Shown piece by piece: positions 1 through 10,819 of a DNA stretch of 48,182 nucleotides. Position 1 is the stretch's first letter, and each line of letters starts with the position of its first letter. The notes under the pieces were generated by a model. That model searched no databases. It was not told where the DNA came from and saw only the letters and a program-made list of their open reading frames with translations. Position numbers and translations under genes: made by a program. The stretch covers positions 654,355 to 702,536 of the forward strand of contig MNCI01002682.1 in the NCBI GenBank assembly GCA_015680685.1, written 5' to 3'. This stretch comes from Gnetum montanum (taxonomy: Eukaryota > Streptophyta > Gnetopsida > Gnetales > Gnetaceae).

Positions 1-237
1 TACACAACTTGGGTTCAGGTTACAAGCTGCTCGAATAAAGAGCCGTTCACTCTAGGACTCCTACTGCGGGCACATGGGGAAAAATTCTAACTCTGGAGTG
101 ATCAATCTGCCAAAGCTTCGCTACACTAGCCAGGATTTTTCAAATGAAGGGAGTGCCGCCTCTTATTTATAGAAATGGCGGTGCGACGCGATATCACGTA
201 CGCGATATTGCGGCCTAGTGTAAACCGCGTCTCATCA
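1..237 (-). repeat. LTR fragment, minus strand, truncated by window edge
   Basis: Read on the minus strand this matches the LTRs of the 9855-16967 element. It starts TGATGAGACGCGG at 237, has two copies of the GCGATATC-type palindrome (about 185-213), then a TATAAATA box, then the shared text 'aggcggcactccctt', 'gatcactccagag' and 'tctttattcgag'. The 3' half lies left of the window. No purine tract precedes it at 238-260 on the minus strand, so whether it is a 5', 3' or solo LTR is open. Confidence 0.85.
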
Positions 238-1259
238 CATCTAAACTCACAATTATGCTAATAGTACAAGGTAATAATGGGAAAAGAATGAGAAGAAGGA
301 AAGAAAGGAATAGATAGAGCAATAGAGAGATAATAGATAAATTTAAAGATATGAATAGAGATAGTAAAAAAATATAAGAATAAAAAATGGGATAACACTA
401 ATACAAATGTTATAAGGATGATTCTATGTCATAGAAGTGGGGCATGACTAAATCCTACAGATTAGTATGGTTGAAGTGATGCTATAGATAACTGATAAAA
501 TGATATACTAGAACTTTATTCCTACCCTAATCAATATACACTTAGTTACATCCTTACCATAATAGAGCAAATTCTCACAAGCATACTAAGTAAATGAATA
601 AAGCAGAATAGAAATAGAAAGAGATAGGAATAGAAGAGGAAAATAGATAGAGATAATAGCAAAAATATAATGGAATGTAGCAAACAGATAGAAGAGATGA
701 ATAGAGAATTAAGAAAGGAGAAGAGAAATAAGAAATGTATTGATAAAAATAGATGTGAATAAGGATGAGTTTAGATCATACCTATTACATGATGATAAAT
801 GATGTTATTGCAAATAAGAATACATCCTCAACTAGAATACTCCTAGCTATGCATAAATGAAATGCTCATTATTGATGTAGATGATTGATTTATTGATAAT
901 AACTTAAAAATAAATAGAGTAATGATGATTAGATTTAGGTTTAATTAAAGAATAATTACATATAGGAACTAGAAATATGAAGGAGAGATGAAAACCACAT
1001 AAACTAAAGAGATGATTCCTATGGGATGATGGGCTTATTCATGCTAGAGATGGGATTAGTAGTGTAGGAGGTTTTATAAGATCTTGATTAAATTTTTTAG
1101 ACAACCGTGGAGACATATATCCTATTAAGGGAAAAAATTAAATGAATAATTGACAACAAAAGGATTTAATGATCAAATTAATGTAATGGATAACGTAGTA
1201 GGTTGAAGGATAGTTGGAGGAGAAGGATAATGTGGTGTTAAATCAAATACATACAAGAC
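238..1259. other. AT-rich, purine-rich stretch without a gene
   Basis: No credible coding region was seen on either strand. The plus strand is strongly A/G-rich at about 280-760, so the minus strand is T/C-rich, like the T-rich 3' noncoding zones of the elements at 3890-4190 and 14170-14360. It may be the inside of a decayed minus-strand element belonging with the LTR at 1-237. This is an inference from composition only. Confidence 0.35.
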
Positions 1260-1262
1260 TAA

Positions 1263-1460
1263 TGAGAGCAATTACTCTAATTATTAGAGTGGTTACTCTA
1301 GTGGTTACTCTAGTGGTTAGTCTAGCAGTTATTCTAATTATTAGAGTGGTTACTCTAGCAGTTACTTTAGCAGTTATTCTAATTATTAGAGAGGTTACTC
1401 TAGTGGTTACTTTAGTAGTTATTCTAATTATTAGAGTAGTTACTCTAATTATTAGAGTAG
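1263..1460 (+). repeat. U3 array of palindromic units in the solo LTR
   Basis: Five copies of a 17-bp palindrome lie at 1274-1290, 1331-1347, 1375-1391, 1421-1437 and 1442-1458. Two are perfect (ACTCTAATTATTAGAGT); the others have one or two mismatches. Between them lie 12-bp units of the type GGTTACTCTAGT. The array ends 14 bp upstream of the TATA box, where enhancer sites are expected. Confidence 0.8.
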
Positions 1461-1473
1461 TTGCTTCCAAGCC

Positions 1474-1481
1474 TATAAATA
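1474..1481 (+). promoter_or_regulatory. TATA box of solo LTR
   Basis: TATAAATA stands directly downstream of the palindrome array and upstream of the 'tctttattcgag' block, matching the promoter position in the other LTRs here (9961 and 16264). Confidence 0.6.
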
Positions 1482-2254
1482 CAGTGCCCAGGCGCACAAT
1501 TGGGAAAGAAGTCTTTCAGCAGTCAAGTAGCAAAAATCTTGTAGTCTATTTGAAAGTTAGAGGATTTTCCAAGTGCCCGTAGTAGGAGGTCTAGGTGTGC
1601 ACAGATCTTTATTCGAGCATTGTGTACCTGAGCACACCTTGTGTACGGCAATAAAGACGAGCTCTTTGATTCATCCTTGCAACACTTGAGATTTGTTTTC
1701 TTACGCATTTCTTTTATTCTATTTTCTTATGGATTTATTTTATTTTATTTTATTTTATTTTATTTTATGCACTTTACATTTATGTTATTAACACAGTTAT
1801 TCATTTTGATAAATTAAATAAATCATTAAATTACACAAGCACAACCACTTCGAGCATGCATGTAACGCTTGGTAACCCAGTAACGATTAGTGTTTGGTAA
1901 TCCTAGTAGTGTTGCACTAGTTCAAGATGTGTACAGCAAGTGGGAATGGATGCTTGTATTAGGATTAGTTAGAACTTAGTTAATGAGTAGCTAAGTTAAA
2001 TTAGTCACCTAGTTATCTCTCTCTTTCCCTACTAGCACAGGACATAAAAACATAAAAGCTATAAAAATCATCTACCTCAAGCTTACTTAACTATACAATT
2101 GTGACATATAAGTAAGCTTGGGAAGACAATGATCAACCAACCCGTTCTTCTTCCACAAGGGTGCATAAGCACTTAGTCCTTGGAATTCGACCAGATCGTG
2201 TGTGAAACGCTTGTATTCATATGGTTGGGTGTAGGGGTACCTCGCTGCTCATCA

Positions 2255-3540
2255 AAGACCATAGAAAATTGAGAAATAGGACAGTGAAAATGATTTAGCA
2301 ATGGGAGTATTAATGATGATAAATTTATCACAAAAGGGTAATGCGAACAAGCTAGTTACTACATAATCTATGTTATTTTCTAATTAGGATAGATGTTTGT
2401 GACAAAGAGTTTTTTGGGTGTTATTGATGAAACAAAGATAGATGGTTAATATATAAATAGATGTGGGTGAAGTGATGTTGATTTCAAGATCATGGATAGC
2501 AATAGTCTCTTCATCATAGGTAAGGAAAATGGTTTCTTAAAGAGTGGTTGAAGAAACTATAGGACGATCGGGACCATGATAAATGGTTAGGATGATCCTC
2601 ATTTAAGGACTAGAATTAGATGAAGTAGAGATTCCCTTCAAAGTCTGATTCAATGCTTGAAGATTTTTAGTTGATGTAGAAGTGATGCTGAAGAGGGGTT
2701 AATCTATTCCTTAAAGCTAATAGTAGAAGGAGTTTGAAGAAATTATGTAAAATAGAAAGAGAAAAAATAGGTATCTTGTTCTTCTTTGAATGTCATTTTT
2801 ACTTATGTTTGCATTTTCTTTGATGAGATCTTATAGAGACTCCTTTACTTGAATCTTGAGACAAGGGATGCAACCAACTTCTTGCTCCAATAGATAGAAT
2901 GTAGAAAATAAAGGAGAAGGAGATGATCTTGTCGATAAGATGAGCATAGGTAGTAGAAATGGAAGAGAAGATACTATTGATTTAAAAGTTGGAGAATAGG
3001 ATGAGAAATGACTCATGATGATGCATAGATGAAGACCTAGGATAAATGGAGCTTGATTATTATTATATTAATAAGTAAATATAAAATATGCACTCAAATA
3101 AGGCATGTTAATGACAAAGGAATTCTCTTGCTTTGCTTTAGATTTATGCTTTAGGTAAAAAGCTGAGATAATATTGTTGCTAGAATAAAGAGATTCATGA
3201 AGCTGGGATGAAGAGAGTTATTGAAACATTACATCATTGTTGATTTGATCTTCAATAGTTTTAGGATAAGAATTGATGTTCTCCATGAAGAATAGGAGTT
3301 AATGTGGTATATTAGACATGTTGGGTATGGGTTGAACTAATGAGTCAAATCAGATGTTAGGAGTAGTAGATTCAAGGATACTTGGCTAAGGTGATGTAGA
3401 AGGACTAGCTTTAGGATTATGAACTAAGTATTAGGAATTAGAATTAGGATTATTAGGTTGATAGGTTTCATCAAATGGATTAAATGTAAGGATAATGATG
3501 CAGAAATTATAGATGCAACTATTAGTTGTTAGTATGGCCC
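2255..3540 (-). other. Decayed minus-strand coding-like tract, family unknown
   Basis: No intact gene. Read on the minus strand from about 3310 to 3060, a frame starting MENINSYPKTIEDQ runs with one CAA-to-TAA type stop into a serine- and asparagine-rich stretch. Nearby minus-strand text (3530-3400) also reads open except for TAG stops where CAG is likely. A 61-aa open frame at 2831-3016 continues this composition. It could be a decayed gag-like N-terminus of a minus-strand element, but no domain was recognised. Confidence 0.25.
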
Positions 3541-3565
3541 ATTTATTAACTCTTATTCTAAGAAA

Positions 3566-3880
3566 ATGACCCCAACTGAGAGCTCACAAATGGAAATATT
3601 AAACCATAATCATACACTAGTAGATAGGGGAATTAAGGACTTGAAATTTGAATTTAAGCACGAACAAGATAGTACAACTGGACCTTCTAAGGTGCAAAGA
3701 CCATCTAGTCCAACAAAATATATATCCTCAAATGATCAAAATTCAATTACCATCAAGATTACTTGGGACAATAATCAACAAGTAAAATCACTAAGGATGT
3801 TAAGTGAACAACCTAGAGTGTATGATCTAGGGGATCTAGGGTTTATTTTCCAAACACTCGTCCATGAGTTTAGTCATTGA
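3566..3880 (+). pseudogene. C-terminal remnant of a retroelement polyprotein
   Basis: An open frame of 104 codons, polar and low-complexity, with no catalytic motif. Its last residues (GFIFQTLVHEFSH, stop, GD) line up with the text after the protease of the complete element (CLVFRISPLQFSHGGD near 14095-14140), and both are followed by a T-rich noncoding zone. It is therefore read as the tail of a gag-pro type protein, left over after 5' truncation or decay. The homology spans only about 16 residues, so it is tentative. Confidence 0.4.
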
Positions 3881-3889
3881 GGAGATGTC

Positions 3890-4200
3890 TTATCCTGACT
3901 TAGGAATTAATAAGTTCTTTTTAACCTTTTTTTTTTCTAATTTTTTTGGCTTATAATTTTTGTTATACCCTTTTCTTTTCTTAATACTTTTTCACATTTC
4001 TTACTAATTTTCACATTTTTTGATATCTTTTCATTATTTTATACTTTTCCATTTCTTAACCCATTTACTATTCTTTGATATTTCTAAATTCTTTGATAAT
4101 CTTTCATTCTTTTTTTAAACTTTTGTTATATTTTCTAATTTTTCATATGTTGTCTTCATTTCATTTGTACATATTTTTGTCAATTTTCAATAAAACACAT
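3890..4200 (+). other. T-rich noncoding zone of retroelement
   Basis: Long runs of T broken by short motifs such as cttttc and ttttcaca. It sits where the complete element carries its 15-bp T-rich tandem array (14182-14352), directly after the polyprotein end. No gene. Confidence 0.5.
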
Positions 4201-5079
4201 CAAATAAAGCAAGATTTAGTCCCAATAAGGTGAAGATTTATTTATATTATAAAATCATAATGGAGTGATTATCTATACAGTAAGACCACAACATCCATCC
4301 ATGCATTCCAACAATAAGAGGTTCTTACCATTGCCATAATGACAATCTTCTCATAATAAAACTAAGAATAAACCAATGATCATTATGCCTATATAGACAA
4401 GTGAAGAACCAAGTGGAAATGCAAAGGGTGTGAAATCAAAGGGATTTGTGGATTTTCTTGGATTACTACTATGAGTTCTACCATGTTGCTAAAGATGTAT
4501 TATATCCTTATAGATCTAACGAAAAATGGAAGAGTACAATAAGTGTTGCCTTATCATGTCACTAGAAAGACATGTTACCCATGCCTGAAGGTAGCCCTCT
4601 AGTAAGATTGACACAGTCCAAAATAAAATCCACACACACAATAAATTTATGGGGGTCCCACTAGAAAGGCATGTTATCCATGCCTAAAGGTAGGTGGCTT
4701 CTTAGGAATCTAAAAAATCAAGAGTGTAATGAATAAACTCTTCCCTTGGATAAGATGCCAAGTGGTAATACTCTTTGCAACAGTGGAAGTCTTATGGTGG
4801 CAAACTTAAGAGATGAAACAATGTGATGTCATTGGGAAGTGATCCAGACCTGGTTTAAATCTTGGAAAGAAAGACTAATGATTACTTTAACCATAAAGTA
4901 CACATAAGAATTCATTATGCCTATGGTAAGATACCTCACGTCCCAATTTCAGCAATCCTTTCTACCATCCATCTCACCTCACTGCATATTTAATCATAAC
5001 TTGTGGTTTTGTATAATATAGTGTTCTTTTTCCAATCTAGTGATACTAATATTTGTGTTTTGCTAAACAGGTATGTCTT

Positions 5080-5180
5080 GCATTTAACTCTTGATGTGCC
5101 TAAGGACACTTTTAAACATGGTTATACAAGGGCACTAAAGGCTAGAGCCTGCTTTGAGGAGGACCCACTTGTATAACTCT
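5080..5180 (+). ncRNA. Conserved hairpin block, copy A (candidate structured RNA)
   Basis: GTTATACAAG (5121-5130) and CTTGTATAAC (5168-5177) form a perfect 10-bp stem around a 37-nt loop. In the loop, AGGC (5139-5142) pairs with GCCT (5147-5150) across a TAGA tetraloop. The homologous block at 15290-15400 has an equally long loop, identical at 32 of 37 positions by eye, but a different outer stem that still pairs. It lies in the 3' noncoding part of the element, upstream of the env-position ORF. The function is unknown; no known ribozyme or riboswitch core was recognised. Confidence 0.55.
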
Positions 5181-5916
5181 TGTATTTCATACTTTGTAAG
5201 CAATTCCACATCATATTGTGCCTTCCAACATCATCAACCATCCCATAAATACTTCTCTTATTTTCAAAAATGTATCCATGAACCTATAACCCTTCATCCA
5301 TATTCTATGCACTAAATAAACTTTCATAGTCCAAAATTCCTTCTTTATGGTTTTTAAACACCTAATTTTCAATGTTTGAGCTTCATGGCTATTCTAAGAT
5401 CCTATGGAAATGATTCCTATTTTCCAATCATTCTATTTAACTTATTTTTTCCACAAGAAATTAATCACAAATTTGAAATTTTTTAAGGTGATGTTGTATC
5501 AATGATGTCATGTTGATAAAGATACTATATATATGTGCAGGGGGGTTGAGGGTGCTAACATCAAGGAAAATTTTGAGCTAAAATTTTCTAACACTAGAAG
5601 GTAGTATAAGGATACATCAATTGAAATACTAAAGATATTATCATGAATTGATTAAATTTAAGTCAAATAATTCAAAGAATCCTCCTAATAAACCATTCTA
5701 GATAATTCTAAGGCATTATAAGCAAAAAGATAATAAGTGTGGAAGGTCATGAAAATTAAAAATGTACCTCTTTAGGAGTATCATTTTGAAAAATTTTCTA
5801 ACTTTACAATCATCATAAATGAAAAATGTTATCTAACCAAGTGTATGAGAAGGATTATGAACTATTAAGTGTTGATTTAAACACTTTGGTAATCCTAAAC
5901 TCTTGATTGATTGCAA

Positions 5917-8420
5917 ATGGCCCCAAAGAGAATACCAGAAGAGGACCTTCATAACCTAGAAGCAAAAGACCAAGAGGTTGTGGAAGAGGCTGAATTGTAG
6001 AACAGACTCTAGCAGTAGAGTATGTAGAGTAGAAGCCCAATCATTCAGTATACATCAACAAACCCTTGCTACTAAATGCTTTGCACAAGTAGAGGCAAAA
6101 GCACCACAAGCACTTGAACAAGGACAACGCCTCATGCTATCACCAGGATGCCTCTAGGACATCTAGGAGAAATCAATCATATCCACAGTCATTGTGGAGC
6201 TAAATTTTGGTCCTTTCATGGAGTTTTCTCCAGAGGCCATAAGGACACAACTCCAAGCATCTTCTATGTGGCCTACCTTGTCAACTAGTAGTAAATGGTA
6301 TTTAGGGCAAACTCTTCAATTCTAGAAAAATAAATAAACTAATGCCATAATTAAAATAGAAGGAGTTTTAGTATCATAGTCTGTAGAGGCAATTGCTAAA
6401 GCCCTAAATCTGATGAATGAAGGGGCTAATGTCACACAAATCTCCATAAGGTTTGATATAGATGTCAAAATATTGTGGCTACAAAGAGCCTATGGCAAGG
6501 AGGATAAGAAATGTAGTGAGATGACTATCGAAGAAAAGATCTATTTAAAATTGGAACTTATCATTTTTTATTGACCAAGAGGCTCAACAAGATATCAACA
6601 TATGCGGGTAGAAGAAGCACCATTTTGATGGAAAAATTCAATGCTAACATTGTGCATCCCTACTTCCTCAAAATTCAAAGGTGGTTAAAGGAGAAAAAGG
6701 TCAGAAAACCAACATTGCCATTCCCCCACCTAATAAAGAAGCTATGTAAATAGACAAGCATATTGAGTTACACAAATTATGTTTCGAAAAAATCTCAAAA
6801 TGCTTCATACATAGAAATGTCAAAACCAATTCCTCTAAATAAGGATCAACTGGAAAAGTAAGCAACTACTAAGGAAGTTATAGGCTCAACTCTTCCTGAT
6901 ACTATCCAAGCCACTAGCCAACAACAACAAGTAGGACCTAGTAGCCAACCACCAGCTAACCAATAGCAATAACAACAACAACAAGTTCCACCACCACCAC
7001 TACAGGATTATAGACCTTCAATGATAAATCTGCAACAAATTGCAGATACAATAAGCTGGGGAACAAGAGAGGGGGCTAATCTATACAAAGTTAAAAATAA
7101 TGCAGCCAGATCGACAATTTCAATATATCTTGCAAGTTAACAAATTTCATTGTAATCAGGAGGAGGGGATGATTGGTCACAATAGATCTTAGGAAACATT
7201 GCATCATTCCAAGTGATGTTGGAAATAGGTGAAGGAGCCACAGTTGTGGTTATGCAGCATCAAGATGTAGTAGGAGTTGTTGAAGTGATCACAGATCATA
7301 TCAAAGAATCATTCAATGTTTCTACTGTGTCGCCAATTGATATTTCTAGAGCTAGAGACACTCAAATACTTACTGGTACCTCAATGACTCCTACTAAACA
7401 TGAGGATATCCTAGATAGACTGCTACATATAGGACAAGTCATGTAAAATTTCTTTAATATCCCTAGTGATATCATCAAAGTATAGTCTAAATTAATCACC
7501 ACCAAGGGGAAGTTGTTCATGGTTTAGGCCAAGGTAAAGCATGTAGCAAATGAAGTCCAAAAACTACAAGAAGAGATAGCCACCCTAAGAGCAGAAAGAA
7601 GAAATCCAATGTAGTTTGTTGTACTAGACCAACTAGACCAATTTAGAATAGACCATGTGAGATGCCTCATTAACCATAATATGAAGATAAAGAGAGAGAA
7701 AGAGAAGGTAGTATGGGATGTGTTAGTGGCAAAAGCTCAAACGTATGCACATGCCAAAGCACTTACCACTTTGCAATAGGAAAATAAATAACATGTTGTT
7801 AGTAATGCTTAGTTGATCAACATATAAAGGCAAAACAATGTTCTTGAGGAGAGCATCCAACAACTCTGAGAATAGTTAATTCATGTCAACCAAGACATGA
7901 GTTGCTTGGCCTATGATAATAGAACCTTATCAATGGAAGAAGTCCACACAATCAGACAAAAATTTGCAATTGAATCAACACATGGTAAAACAAGACTAAG
8001 AAGCTTAAATGATTCAAGGAGCATTTCAAAGATTAAGTGGGCATGTACAAGAAAATCAATGAGAAAGAAATCTAGATGGCCAAAGCCAAAATCAGCTCCA
8101 TGTTTGATTATCAAGAATTGAGAAAAATAGCCAGGGCTTTTAAGGAAGAATGGTAACAATTTGCAGCATGGTACGTGAAGGCCAATTAGATGTTCTCACA
8201 ACTACCATGCGGAGGGGATGTACCTACTCCATCACATATTACTCAACAAGCATGGTCAATACATGAACCCAGGATAGAAGAGGAGAAGCTTTAGGCATTT
8301 CTAAACAACTATTAATTCAAGAAGCCTGATGATAAGGGGAAGTAGCTGATGGAAGAGCCACCACCATCGAGCACATAGGCTATATCAAGCTACTTCAATT
8401 TTTTTTGTTTTGTCATATAA
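5917..8420 (+). pseudogene. Decayed ORF in env position: unknown domain plus coiled coil
   Basis: The reading starts MAPKRIPEEDLHNLEAKDQE at 5917 and can be followed with frameshifts to a TAA at 8418-8420. The first third is mixed and globular-looking (for example YGKEDKKCSEMTIEEK near 6490-6540). The middle is glutamine/proline-rich (6900-7010). The last third looks like a coiled coil (KHVANEVQKLQEEIATLRAE near 7540-7600). Many in-frame TAGs stand where CAG (Gln) is expected, four of them at 5998, 6010, 6016 and 6025. It sits between the hairpin block and the polypurine tract, where Athila-type elements carry an env-like gene. No signal peptide or membrane segment was seen, so the product is best called unknown. 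Confidence 0.55.
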
Positions 8421-8565
8421 CTATGTTAATTTGGTAAAAAAAATGCCACTACTGCATTAAGTCATGTAAATAGTCCATTAGTCATGTATAGTTGAATCTA
8501 CCTCCCAATTTTACAAGGGACTTTATCCTTATTTTATTTTAACTCGAGGACAAGTTTCCAGTTAG

Positions 8566-8576
8566 TCATGGGGGTA
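8566..8576 (+). other. Polypurine tract before 3' LTR
   Basis: TCATGGGGGTA directly precedes the LTR start TGACAAAG at 8577. The same 11 bases precede the 3' LTR of the neighbouring element at 16136-16146. It would prime plus-strand DNA synthesis. Confidence 0.7.
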
Positions 8577-9421
8577 TGACAAAGTCAAGTTTGATCATGA
8601 AATAACATTGTAGTAATGATGTTGTTGATATGATGTCTTGGGATATGTGTAGCCCTATAAATATGACACTTGGGTGCATAATCCAACAACTTTTCATTCC
8701 ATTCGTAGGTAGACTCTTGCAATTTTTTTACGTAGCTTTAGTGATAGAGTAAATGCCCCCAATGTGGTGTACAATAGTTGTGTAGAATCTTTATTTGAGT
8801 GAAGTGTACTTGGGCATAGTTCATGACTGGAAATAAAGATTGAGATTGCTTTTCATCATTACATCATCTACTTAGTTTTACTATCTTACTTAGCATAGTT
8901 TTTATTGTTTTCTTAATTTAATCATTTACATTTCCAAGTACTTTACTTTACTTGTTCATTAGTAAAGCAGAGTGAGTTCGAATGGTTTTGAGCATTAAGA
9001 TATAATCATTTGTTAACCCAATAGTGGTTTCACTTGATTTTCTCAGTAGAGAACTCACTTGGTAATCCCAGCAATAATTACATGAGCCCAAGATGTGTAT
9101 GGTAAGCTAGGACTAGATTCTCATCACTATAGGCTATATTGTATTTACATTATCGTCATTACTTAGATTTAGAGTTCTATTATCAATTTTCACAATGTTT
9201 ACTACTAGGAGCATTAGTGTCCAAACAACATCAATTATCATATCCCTCACTGAGCTAAGCTATACACTTGTACCTCAATAGCTCAAGGTGTGAAGACAAT
9301 GATCATGAACTTAAACTCAATTCCTAGCATAATAACATTGTCCATCTATGGATTATGATCGGGTCACACATGAACACTCGTGACTTGTATGGTTGACTGT
9401 TGGATGCTCCATCGCTCATCA
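8577..9421 (+). repeat. 3' LTR of the truncated element
   Basis: 845 bp, TGACAAAG to CGCTCATCA. It shares with the other LTRs the TATAAATA box (about 8664-8671), 'atctttatttgag', 'aaataaagattgag', 'acttg..aatccca' and the terminal CTCATCA. Its U3 is short (under 100 bp before the TATA box) and has no palindrome array, unlike the 1260 and 9855 LTRs. Confidence 0.8.
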
Positions 9422-9854
9422 CCCCTATTGGGAAGTTTCACCTAGAAAGGATAGATAAGAAACTTTTTATCTAGGTTTTAGCATCCATTTCAATTGAGAT
9501 CATTAATGGAAGGGACCAAACGCTCATAACATCAAGATGACCAATTGTGACAATGCCAAGTTGCTTGAGAAGCTAAGTTATCTCTGGAAAATGGTTGTCC
9601 AAACTAAAAGTTGATCTAGATCTAGTAGATAATGAAGCAAAAAAAAGATCCATCCTAGCAAATGATCAAGATCCCAAGGATTGAGAAAAAAATAAAAAAT
9701 GAAAACACCAACTATTATGGTGTAGATCATCATAAAACAAGATATATCACTACCTAACACAAGAATGAGCTAGATAATCTTATGGTCACCAAATGAACAA
9801 GGAAAAACTAATTTCTTAATTAACTTCTCTTAAATCAAGAGACGACTTGCATGC
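9422..9854. other. Flanking sequence between two LTR elements
   Basis: No gene recognised. It is the left flank of the insertion at 9855. Its last five bases CATGC match CATGT after the element, so 9422-9854 and 16968 onward were once contiguous. Confidence 0.6.
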
Positions 9855-9864
9855 TGATGGGGCA

Positions 9865-9945
9865 TGATATCGCATGGGCCACGATATCGCATCTTCCCCT
9901 ACAATATCGCATCTTCCCCTGCGATATCGCATACACGATATCGCG
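9865..9945 (+). repeat. Array of GCGATATCGC palindromes in 5' LTR U3
   Basis: Five units centred on GATATC or AATATC at about 9866, 9883, 9903, 9923 and 9937, most reading NCGATATCGCA, separated partly by 'tcttcccct'. The array ends about 16 bp upstream of the TATA box. Confidence 0.8.
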
Positions 9946-9960
9946 GTGCTCCGTCATATC

Positions 9961-9968
9961 TATAAATA
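9961..9968 (+). promoter_or_regulatory. TATA box of 5' LTR
   Basis: TATAAATA just downstream of the palindrome array; the same octamer stands at 16264-16271 in the 3' LTR. Confidence 0.65.
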
Positions 9969-10677
9969 AGAGGTGGCTCTCCCTTGTTTCCCCATCCTAG
10001 GCTAGACAGTAGGGAAACTCTGGCATATTGATCACTCTAGAGATAGAATATTTTCCATGTGCCCACAGTAGGAGTCCCAAAGTGAACGGATCTTTATTTG
10101 AGCAAACATTGTACCTGAACACAAGTTTGGGTACGGAAATAAAGACGAGCTTTCCGGATAAACCTTGCAGCGCATGGAATAGGATTTTATTTACTGTTAT
10201 TTATTAATTATTATTTATTATTTGTATTTACTATTTTCTCTCTCAACCCTTCTCTCCTAGTTAAGTGCCTCAGTACGACCACTTCGAGCACTTGCGTTAC
10301 ACGTGGTGATCCTAGCAACGATTAGCATTTGGTAGCCATGGTTGCATCAGTTCAAGGTGTGTACGGTAAGTGGGAATAGATGCTGACGCTAGGTTAATTT
10401 AGACTTAGTTCATTAGTTAGAATTAGTAATTAGTTTCTCAACCCTTCACCTTGTTAGCACAGGAGACAAAAACATAAAAAGCTATAAAAATCATATACCT
10501 CAGACTTACTTAACCATACATTGTGACAACTACAAGTAAGTTTGGGAAGACAACAAATGATTAACCCTAAGTGTTCCATGGGGCGTGTAGGCACTTAGTC
10601 TATGGAGTTCGACCGGATCGCGCGTGCTACCCTCATATTCATATGGTTGAGTGTAGGGGTATCTTGCCACTCATCAT

Positions 10678-10695
10678 TGGCACCGTTGCCAGGGA
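10678..10695 (+). other. Primer-binding site, tRNA-Asp type
   Basis: TGGCACCGTTGCCAGGGA starts 2 bases after the 5' LTR end. It differs at two positions from the tRNA-Asp primer site typical of Athila-type plant elements, both explained by G-to-A changes. Confidence 0.8.
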
Positions 10696-10819
10696 CTAAG
10701 TGTTTGTGTGCTAAATAGAACATAGGATATCACTCACATTGTTGGGAGCCTAAACAAAATTTTGGGTTAATTAAATAGAAAAATTATATAATGGTAAATT
10801 AGCACACCAATAAATAACA

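Larger units (their letters stand above)
1260..2254 (+). repeat. Solo LTR with exact target-site duplication
   Basis: A 995-bp LTR of the same group as the other LTRs here. It ends with the same ...CTCATCA (2254) and begins TAATGAGAG, one G-to-A change from the TGATGAG start of the LTR at 1-237. The 5 bp on both sides are identical: AAGAC at 1255-1259 and at 2255-2259. No primer-binding site follows, so it is a solo LTR made by LTR-LTR recombination. It holds a U3 repeat array (1263-1460), a TATA box (1474-1481), the conserved 'tctttattcgag' and 'aataaagacgag' regions, and a (TTTTA)n run near 1735-1768. Confidence 0.85.
3541..9421 (+). mobile_element. Ty3/gypsy-type LTR element, 3' portion, 5' end missing
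   Basis: The right end is a clear 3' LTR (8577-9421) preceded by a purine tract. The interior holds a fragment of polyprotein end (3566-3880), a T-rich zone (3890-4190), a conserved hairpin block (5080-5177) and a decayed ORF in the env position (5917-8420). The order and several sequence blocks match the 13500-16146 interior of the complete neighbour element, so the two are relatives. No matching 5' LTR, reverse transcriptase or integrase was seen. The left limit of 3541 is a guess at where the strand and composition change. Confidence 0.6.
9855..10676 (+). repeat. 5' LTR
   Basis: 822 bp, TGATGGGGCATG to CACTCATCA. U3 carries five GATATCGC-type palindromes, then a TATA box (9961-9968). The R region probably lies around 'atctttatttgag', and the AATAAAG (about 10138) is the likely polyadenylation signal. 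It matches the 3' LTR closely with scattered single-base changes. Confidence 0.9.

Noticed and set aside
238-260. Polypurine tract for a minus-strand element ending at 237
   Set aside because: The minus-strand text before the LTR is not purine-rich and does not resemble TCATGGGGGTA, so the LTR cannot be called a 3' LTR.
1214-1582. Open frames on both strands with repeated LVVTLVV / RVTTLIIR text
   Set aside because: They are translations of the U3 palindrome array of the solo LTR and lie across its promoter.
5080-5180. Known self-cleaving ribozyme (hammerhead or twister)
   Set aside because: The hammerhead core (CUGAUGA...GAA) and the conserved twister loops were looked for and are not present, so no known class is claimed.
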